Of a DNA stretch of 10,892 nt, positions 1 to 5,600 are shown piece by piece. The notes under the pieces were generated by a model that saw only the letters and a list, made by a program, of their open reading frames with translations, did not search any database and was not told the DNA's origin. How positions within the stretch are numbered: the first letter of the stretch is position 1; each line of letters begins with the position of its first letter. The position numbers and the translations under genes are program-made. The DNA is from an uncultured euryarchaeote (GTDB lineage: Archaea > Thermoplasmatota > Poseidoniia > Poseidoniales > Poseidoniaceae), in assembly GCA_937881505.1 (NCBI GenBank), contig CALGEM010000351.1, forward strand, positions 1 to 10,892, read 5' to 3'.

Positions 1-1036
1 CGGCGATAAGTATCACCTCCTCGCCGTCCATACATCCAACTCAAGCGCGTCCTATTTGGAAATGACCCAGACGAGCATTCACATACATGCGACCCCACCT
101 TGTTCCATGGACGAAGGATTGCCCCCTCGCATACCCTTCCTCCCGGACCTTGTTGTCCATCACGAAGATGGAGTTTTTGTCTCCGGAATGGACGGTGAAA
201 TCCTCTGGTTGGACAGCGACATGCACCCCCTCACCGAGGTCAAGTGCCCCCATCCCATGCGTTTGCGACAAGTTTCCATCGCAAAGGGGCATTTGTATGC
301 AACGTGGTTGGATAGGGAATTGCTTCTCGCCTGCATGGGTTCCATGCCAGTAGGCACAGCAGAGGAAGGAAAGAAACGTTCTGAAATCAGGACGTCCATC
401 GGCACCAGGACCACGCATTACCCAGCGGGAACCACCTGGGCGCATGCACTTGATGCAGAACCCATGGCGCTTGCCAGTAATGGTGAATCAATCGTGTTTG
501 ACCTCTACAACCGAGGCATGTACAAAATTGGCACCAATGCAGATGAGCGATGGCGAATGCCGCCTCCTGAGTGGGGCTACCCCAAGAAACGCCCGCGCAA
601 TGAAGAGATGATCGCACTCCACCTTGACGACGAAACCTACTGGATTACATCCAAAGGGGGCCGCGTGCAGCGACGTTCGCTTGAAACAGGCCAGCGACTC
701 GAAGAGTTCCTACTGAAAGGTGTTGAAGCCCCGATTGAGCACCACTTCAAACATGCGGGGCATCACTTGGCGTGTTCAGCAACGGGGACTGTAACATGGA
801 TTCACAACGAAGAGGTCGTGCAACAGGTCCAACTCAGTGGCCCTGTGCAAGCAGCAATGTGGGACACCGACTTTGTTGGTTGGCGAATCGCTGGATGGCG
901 AGAAGAAGTTGTCCTTTCCGAGCGCATGGTGGACCGCCGTGCAACCCGAGAGTTGCCGGTTCATGTCTGCCCGTTCAAAGGTGGCGGACTCGTGTTATTC
1001 AACGATGGTTCATGGGAAACAAGTCCCTTTGAGTGA
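1..1036 (+). CDS. Beta-propeller-like protein, 5'-truncated at window edge
   Basis: Function not recognised. The frame is open without a stop from base 2 to the TGA at 1034-1036 (344 codons visible). The codons before the first possible starts (TTG 56, ATG 62) read like ordinary protein, and neither start has a ribosome binding site, so the gene most likely begins left of the window. The sequence falls into five to seven units of about 35-45 residues, each with a hydrophobic strand, a small or polar turn, then an aromatic-ended strand, for example HEDGVFVSGMDGEILWLD, ETYWITSKGGRVQRRSLETG and ACSATGTVTWIHNEE. This pattern is typical of WD40/PQQ-like propellers. No membrane segment is visible in this part. 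It converges on rps27ae with a 12-nt gap. The propeller fold is inference. A start at ATG 62 (325 residues) is the main alternative. Confidence 0.7.
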   Translation, partial: GDKYHLLAVHTSNSSASYLEMTQTSIHIHATPPCSMDEGLPPRIPFLPDLVVHHEDGVFVSGMDGEILWLDSDMHPLTEVKCPHPMRLRQVSIAKGHLYATWLDRELLLACMGSMPVGTAEEGKKRSEIRTSIGTRTTHYPAGTTWAHALDAEPMALASNGESIVFDLYNRGMYKIGTNADERWRMPPPEWGYPKKRPRNEEMIALHLDDETYWITSKGGRVQRRSLETGQRLEEFLLKGVEAPIEHHFKHAGHHLACSATGTVTWIHNEEVVQQVQLSGPVQAAMWDTDFVGWRIAGWREEVVLSERMVDRRATRELPVHVCPFKGGGLVLFNDGSWETSPFE

Positions 1037-1055
1037 GACCGAGTTGTCTCACTCA
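1030..1055. terminator. Perfect inverted repeat over two convergent stop codons
   Basis: The ten bases 1030-1039 (TGAGTGAGAC) and 1046-1055 (GTCTCACTCA) are exact reverse complements around a 6-nt loop. The left arm contains the TGA of the plus-strand propeller gene and the right arm contains the TGA of rps27ae. Both genes therefore end in the same Glu-stop context. It could act as a two-way terminator or as an mRNA 3'-end stabiliser. No U-tract follows on either strand, so termination is not certain. Confidence 0.5.
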
Positions 1056-1216
1056 TTCATCACGGTGTAGCCACAGCGTCCGCAGGATTTGCGGTTGCCG
1101 TGAACGGCGAGGAAGACACCTGGGCCACATTCTGGGCAACTTTCGGCACGAACGAGTTTCCCGTCTTCGACCTTGTACTTCGAATGCTTGGCTTTGGGGT
1201 TTGGACCGTCACCCAT
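1049..1216 (-). CDS. rps27ae: Small ribosomal subunit protein eS31 (S27ae)
   Basis: A 55-residue zinc-ribbon protein of the archaeal 30S subunit, equivalent to the ribosomal part of the eukaryotic ubiquitin-S27a fusion, here without ubiquitin. Zinc ligands are visible at C27-x2-C30 (CPEC) and C45-x2-C48 (CGRC). The N-terminus is basic (KAKHSKYKVEDGKLVRAE), with the expected CGRCGY motif near the end. The ATG at 1216-1214 overlaps the rps24e stop by one base (TGATG), and GGAGG lies 9 nt upstream at 1230-1226. It is the last gene of the rpo7-spt4-rps24e-rps27ae cluster, and its position next to rps24e is widely conserved in archaea. Length and motifs match the family. Confidence 0.95.
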   Translation of the reverse strand: MGDGPNPKAKHSKYKVEDGKLVRAESCPECGPGVFLAVHGNRKSCGRCGYTVMNE

Positions 1217-1572
1217 CATTCATCGCCTCCTTCGGATTCAGCGGACTCTTCTGCTTCAGCAGGCGCTTCAGCAGGCGCTTCAGAAGCGACAGTGGAGCGA
1301 AGGCCTTCGTGTCGCTTGTGAATGTAATCGGGCTCTACGGCCATGGCCTCCTGTGAAGCGTAAATGTAAGCTGTACCCGTGGTCAAAGGTTGGCCGAAAC
1401 GAGTTTCGCAATCCTTGATGACGATGAGGTCTCGGTTGGCACCTGGCTCCAAAGTTTGCACGAGGTCCATGACTTCCTTGCGGGAGGGCGTGGACTTGGA
1501 ATCGTGCTTCCAGCTGAAAGCAATTTCAACTCGGTTCAGAATGTTGTTTTCTCTTCGTTCTTTAATTTCCAT
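1216..1572 (-). CDS. rps24e: Small ribosomal subunit protein eS24
   Basis: A 118-residue eS24 protein of the archaeal 30S subunit. Family features include the start MEIKERRENNILNR, the segment TPSRKEVMDLV, the strand DLIVIKDCETRFG and the C-terminal GTAYIYAS. The conserved core ends near residue 95. It is followed by a low-complexity acidic tail rich in Glu, Ala and Ser (EAPAEAPAEAEESAES and a few more residues) that most short eS24 proteins lack; a 12-bp DNA repeat encodes part of this tail. The ATG at 1572 has GGTGAG at 1581-1576, starting directly after the spt4 stop. The gap to spt4 is 10 nt, so the genes are probably cotranscribed and coupled. The acidic tail fits an organism with an acidic proteome. 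Confidence 0.95.
   Translation of the reverse strand: MEIKERRENNILNRVEIAFSWKHDSKSTPSRKEVMDLVQTLEPGANRDLIVIKDCETRFGQPLTTGTAYIYASQEAMAVEPDYIHKRHEGLRSTVASEAPAEAPAEAEESAESEGGDE
1253..1283. repeat. 12-bp tandem repeat in the rps24e tail
   Basis: Two exact copies of GCTTCAGCAGGC (1253-1264 and 1265-1276) plus a 7-base partial copy (1277-1283). On the minus strand each unit encodes four residues of the EAPA-type tail of eS24, so the repeat stays in frame and copy-number change would only lengthen or shorten the tail. Confidence 0.85.
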
Positions 1573-1582
1573 GTTCTCACCT

Positions 1583-1786
1583 TCATCGGATGTTTACTTT
1601 GAGGGCGTATTTGCCTGGTTGCTCAACTTGGAGACGTTCGGCGATTTCCGAGCGTTCAGGCTGAATGATGATCACGTAGCCGGTCCAGTCAGATGAGACC
1701 TTGGCAGATGGGTGTCGTGGGCATTGATCAACACCATCGTTCAGCACGAGATGGCACTCACCGCATGCGAAAGGATTGGTGGCCAT
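1583..1786 (-). CDS. spt4: Transcription elongation factor Spt4 (RNA polymerase subunit E'')
   Basis: A 67-residue Spt4, the small zinc protein that pairs with Spt5/NusG and binds the RNA polymerase clamp to support processive elongation. The family signature SSDWTGYVIIIQPERSEIA and the ending GKYALKV are clear. The zinc site has C8-x2-C11 (CGEC) as expected, but the second pair reads C22-P-R-H25 where relatives such as the Methanocaldococcus protein have CPxC, so the fourth ligand would be His. ATG 1786 is chosen because GGTGA lies at 1797-1793 with normal spacing. A GTG at 1792 in the same frame would overlap the rpo7 stop and has no spacing for a binding site. It lies 2 nt after rpo7. Confidence 0.93.
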   Translation of the reverse strand: MATNPFACGECHLVLNDGVDQCPRHPSAKVSSDWTGYVIIIQPERSEIAERLQVEQPGKYALKVNIR

Positions 1787-1788
1787 CT

Positions 1789-2346
1789 TCACTCACCACC
1801 TGCGTTCTTCTTTTCCCAGCCTGGTGAGCCAAGCCCGTCTTGCTTGCTGGTCAAACCAATCTTGGAACGTCGGGGATCTGATGTGTCGGGTGATAGCGAC
1901 ACGATTCGAGCTCGAACGAACGAACCGATTGAAAGTTCACGACCGCTTTGTCGGCCCGTGATTTTGTTCGCACCGATGTTGATGTCAACGGGTTCGTCCA
2001 TGATTTGGGATTTGTGCAAAAGAGCCTCCATCGGACCAATTCGGACAAAGGCGCCGAATTCATTGACTTCCGAAACCGCACCTTCAACGACCTCTTGGTC
2101 CTCCATGCAGAACAGAACAGCATCGAATTGAACACGCTGGTAGATGGCGCCGTCGCCATGAATGATACGCCCACGGCCGATCGTTTTGTGGTTGTTCGTG
2201 ACGAGCACAAAGCGATTTTCAGAATCGAATTTTCCTTCGAAAGCGTCCATGGAAAGACGGTCAATGTGCTGGTCAAGGGATTGGCCCTTTCGCATGTATT
2301 CCGCTGGAATGCGGATGGTGTCTTCCTTGGTTACGACCTTGTACAT
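1789..2346 (-). CDS. rpo7: DNA-directed RNA polymerase subunit Rpo7 (E')
   Basis: A 185-residue Rpo7, the archaeal RPB7 homologue that forms the polymerase stalk with Rpo4 and binds emerging RNA. The N-terminal RPB7 domain spans about residues 1-80 (MYKVVTKEDTIRIP, and GRGRIIHGDGAIYQRVQFDA). An S1/OB domain follows at about 82-165 (VVEGAVSEVNEFGAFVRIG), then the archaeal ending KIGLTSKQDGLGSPGW. ATG 2346 is preferred because GAGGTGA sits just upstream (2357-2351); a TTG at 2370 would add eight unconserved residues. It is the first recognised gene of the minus-strand operon. Its leader holds a possible small ORF and a strong hairpin, described separately. Confidence 0.96.
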   Translation of the reverse strand: MYKVVTKEDTIRIPAEYMRKGQSLDQHIDRLSMDAFEGKFDSENRFVLVTNNHKTIGRGRIIHGDGAIYQRVQFDAVLFCMEDQEVVEGAVSEVNEFGAFVRIGPMEALLHKSQIMDEPVDINIGANKITGRQSGRELSIGSFVRARIVSLSPDTSDPRRSKIGLTSKQDGLGSPGWEKKNAGGE

Positions 2347-2350
2347 TTCA

Positions 2351-2452
2351 TCACCTCTTTGCGTTCTCAAGAGGCACGGTGAAGACGGACAGTCTCGCGA
2401 CTTTTCCGTCCTTCACCGGTGAACCCTCAGGAGAGAATGCGACCGAAGTCAT
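2351..2452 (-). CDS. Possible 33-codon small ORF or leader peptide upstream of rpo7
   Basis: An ATG at 2452-2450 opens a 33-codon frame, starting MTSVAFSPEGSPVKDGKVAR and ending in LENAKR, with TGA at 2353-2351. That stop codon is part of the GAGGTGA ribosome binding site of rpo7, leaving 4 nt to the rpo7 ATG, an arrangement that would couple the two genes. A TATA-like TTAAATA at 2479-2473 lies about 24 bp upstream of the ATG, the distance expected for a leaderless archaeal mRNA. GGTGG (2462-2458) could also serve as a binding site. Codons resemble those of the neighbours. I do not recognise the peptide. It may be a chance frame in a structured leader, because a hairpin covers its middle. Confidence 0.4.
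   Translation of the reverse strand: MTSVAFSPEGSPVKDGKVARLSVFTVPLENAKR
2375..2421 (-). promoter_or_regulatory. Strong RNA hairpin with GNRA loop in the rpo7 leader
   Basis: The arms CACGGTGAAGACGGA (2375-2389) and TCCGTCCTTCACCGGTG (2405-2421) pair over 15 bp with two single-base bulges. Inside them AGTC (2391-2394) and GACT (2399-2402) pair around four bases. On the minus strand, the sense of rpo7, these four bases read GCGA, a GNRA tetraloop; on the plus strand they read TCGC, which is not a special loop. This asymmetry suggests the structure works in the rpo7 mRNA. It ends 28 nt before the rpo7 ATG, leaving the ribosome binding site single-stranded. Regulation of the operon is inference. 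Confidence 0.55.
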
Positions 2453-2472
2453 GCTGTCCACCGGAGGCCCCT

Positions 2473-2479
2473 ATTTAAT
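2473..2479 (-). promoter_or_regulatory. TATA-like element of the rpo7 operon
   Basis: The minus strand reads TTGAATTAAATAGGGG across 2483-2468. TTAAATA is a reasonable archaeal TATA box. With the usual 24-27 bp spacing, transcription would start near 2450-2453, at or next to the ATG of the small ORF at 2452. It is the most AT-rich spot in the gap on this strand. Confidence 0.4.
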
Positions 2480-2561
2480 TCAAGCGGCATTGAAAGGTAC
2501 CGGCTTCGCCTCCATGGCCTTGTTTCCGTGAAATTGAAGCAGGTAAGAAAAGGGGTTTTAG

Positions 2562-2612
2562 GGAGTAAATCATCCATAAGCAATAACAACCCCCCGAAGA
2601 CGGTGATGCACG
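2562..2612 (+). promoter_or_regulatory. Weak promoter candidate and ribosome binding site of the giant surface protein gene
   Basis: GGTGATG at 2602-2608 is a good binding site for the ATG at 2613, with 4-5 nt spacing, and it fixes that start. Upstream, TAAAT at 2566-2570 within GAGTAAATCATCC is the best TATA-like match at a suitable distance and would place the start of transcription near 2593. The match is poor, and TTTTAGGG at 2555-2562 is an alternative. Confidence 0.3.
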
Positions 2613-5600
2613 ATGTCCACAAGGTCACGCCCAACCACTTGGCGAACCGTCGCTGCATCGGTGATGGTTTTGCTCATGATGGGCGTCGTGCTGAACCCCC
2701 TCAGCCATCCAGCATGGTTGCCTGAAAAAACGGTGGTTCAACCAACCAGCGGGAGTTGGTCAGGCTACGAACAACCCTGGGCGCAGTATGCGAGAACACC
2801 CACTCACAACCAAACCGTTCCCGACCATGGGCCAGACGGCGGCCCAGGCGAAGGAAGCATCACAAACGTGTCGACCTTAGGGACCTTGGAAAACCCAACC
2901 ATCAACTGGCAGGTGTTTTCAGGTCAGTCGGAAAGCGACGCCTACGGTTCGGTCATCGGGGACTTTTCAGCGAGTATCAGTGCTTCCGAGGCTGCCCTTG
3001 AGCGGTGCGGCTCAGGTACGTTATTTCCGGTCATGGTGTCGAGTGAAATCACCGATGGCGCTAGGGAGAGTTTCCTCAACATCGTTTCTGGTAACGATGC
3101 CAAGATCGCTTGGCGGGTGAGCCTCGGCGTGACCGAGGCCGTTCGTTCAACTCCTATGATCCACGACATTGATGGCGATGGATATCAAGAAATCATCGTG
3201 GTCTATGACACACAAGGGGCCTTGAACATCGATGTATGGTCGCCTCGGCTGACCTGTACGGAATCAAATTGGCAAGCCTCTGGCCACGGCAACGAACTGG
3301 TGTGGTCCTACAGCGACGCTGACGTGCGAATCGGTTCTCCTTCGCCTCATTTTGCAACGGCCAACAGCGACCATAAAGCCGTGACACAACCCCTTCTTGC
3401 CGACTTGGAACTCGACGGTACGCCCGAACTTGTCCTTGCTGTGGTCGACGACCCTGACAACAACCCCCTCGTGAAAGTCAACGCTTACACCCTCACCTCA
3501 TCGCAACCAACACAAGAGGATTGGACGGTTTCTCTTGACCGTGGAACACACCCCTCAGATCCTGTTTGGGCACAACTCGACAGCAGCACAACCTCTGTTC
3601 TTCTCACCACCATTGATGGCGATTCTGGAAATATGTGGATTTGGAAAATCGACGGCTCCACCGGCTCATTGGATTGGGAACGTGTTGCCATACAAGGGAC
3701 CGACACCGATTCCGATTCGCCTCGACTACGACTCCCCGGGCCCATCATCGTCCAGCTGGACCAAGACAGTGCTCCAGAGATGATTCTTACCGTGCCCACC
3801 GACGCAAATGGCCGTCAATCAGGAAACGGTGCCCGCTTTATCGGGATGGAATTGACGTCGACGACAGAACTGTTCAATTTCCGTGCACAAAATGGGTATG
3901 CAGATGCTCAACCGTTGGCCCTCGATACCGACGATGATGGCATTGATGACCGCTTGTGTTGGGTTACATGGTACTCTGAATCAACCGTCAGTTTCAACCG
4001 AAAGGGTATGCTTGGTTGCACAGATATTTCCGATAGCACACCCGTGACTGAATGGACTCGAGACCTGCAGCGTGGAGCAGGCAACGACAACGATGAAATT
4101 GCAGTTTCTCCACCGTTTTGGTTGGACATTGACGGCGAGGGAACACCCGAAATTTTGGTGGGCTTCGGCCGAAGGTTCTGGGCCTTTGACGGCGATACCG
4201 GCGCTTCTGCAGACATCAATAGCGCTTGGTCAACGCCGCTGAGTATGCCGCACCGTGTTTGGACTGCTCCAGCGGTTGCTGATGTGGACGGAGACGGACA
4301 TCTCGATGTGCTCTACGGAGATACCCTGGTGTCTGACCAAGGTCCTGATTTGGCACCTTCCTTTGACGGGCGAGGACTGTCTTTCAACCCCGCACAAGCC
4401 GACCCCGGCGACACCGTAACCGTAACCGGACAATTTGCAAACATTGGGACCGGAGAGGCCGATGAAGACATTGACGCCGCCATCCTCATGAACGGTGCTG
4501 AACTCACCCGAGAGCGCTTCACATCCAGCGAACCTGTGGCGCCGTCTGGCGAGGGTGGGCCCTTCACCTTCTCAGCAGAATTTACCGCTTCTTTGGGTGT
4601 TCACGAATTTGAATTGATTCTCGATGTCAACGAGAACATCACCGAGCAGCGAGAGGACAACAACCACGAATCAACCATGTTCACCGTGGTCGAACCCTAC
4701 CTCGCACAAATGACGGGGCCGTTGGAAACACCTCGAATCCCACCGGGCTCCTCTCAACAAATCATCGTTGACGTCGAGGCAACGGGTTCACGAACGGCGG
4801 ATTGGACGCTTACCTACGACGAGAGCGCTCTTCCAGAGGGGTGGTCCTTTGCTCCTGCAAGCAACCAAGCCCTCACGCTTGAATTGGTCCCCGATACGCC
4901 TCAATCGATTGTTTTTGACGCACATGTTCCTTCCACCGCCTTGGGCGATGAATCCGGGATGGTCTCCATGGTGCTCGCCCTCGCCGATGATGCGAGCGTC
5001 AACAGCACCATCGATGTACAAATCGATGTCTTCCGGACAAGGGGCCTGGACCTTTCGGGAGCCACGGGAATGAACATCTCTAGCGGGCAGGGCAGACCGG
5101 GACAAATAGCAAAGGCGTGGTTCATGGTTGAAAACCTCGGAAACGCAGCGGAGACAACGACCTCCATCACATGGACAGCCCCCTCATGGGGTGGTTCACC
5201 GTCCATCCATGACGCAAACGGGCAGGAGCTTTTCAGCATCTCACTCGCCCCAGGTGAAGCCAAAGTTCTCTTTGCCCATTTAACAACGCCCGCATCAGCG
5301 AGTTTCGGTAGTTCAACCCAAACGACGCTCACCCTCTGCATGGGTAGCGGCGAGGAGGCGTTGTGTGAATCCATGCCATTCACCTTCACCGCTCAGAAAT
5401 TTGTCGCAGAACCCACACATCATCGCTCACTGCCAGATTCGACACTTACGTGGTCGGTTGTCGGCACTGTGCCCGCATCAGGAACTGCTGAATGGAGCAT
5501 GAGTACCATGGAGATGCTTCAACCAAACTGGATTTGGACGACCACAGGTGATTTGTCAATCAACGGCACACACCTCATCGCACAGGGAACGCCCGGAAGT

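Noticed and set aside
12..20. ATCACCTCC, identical to the 3' end of archaeal 16S rRNA; its reverse complement is a perfect ribosome binding site
   Set aside because: The bases before it do not match the conserved 16S end (CTGCGGCTGG is missing), no minus-strand start lies at suitable spacing, and the stretch reads as codons of the propeller gene.
1948..2382. 144-codon plus-strand frame opposite rpo7
   Set aside because: It is the antisense shadow of a well-recognised gene and has no ribosome binding site.
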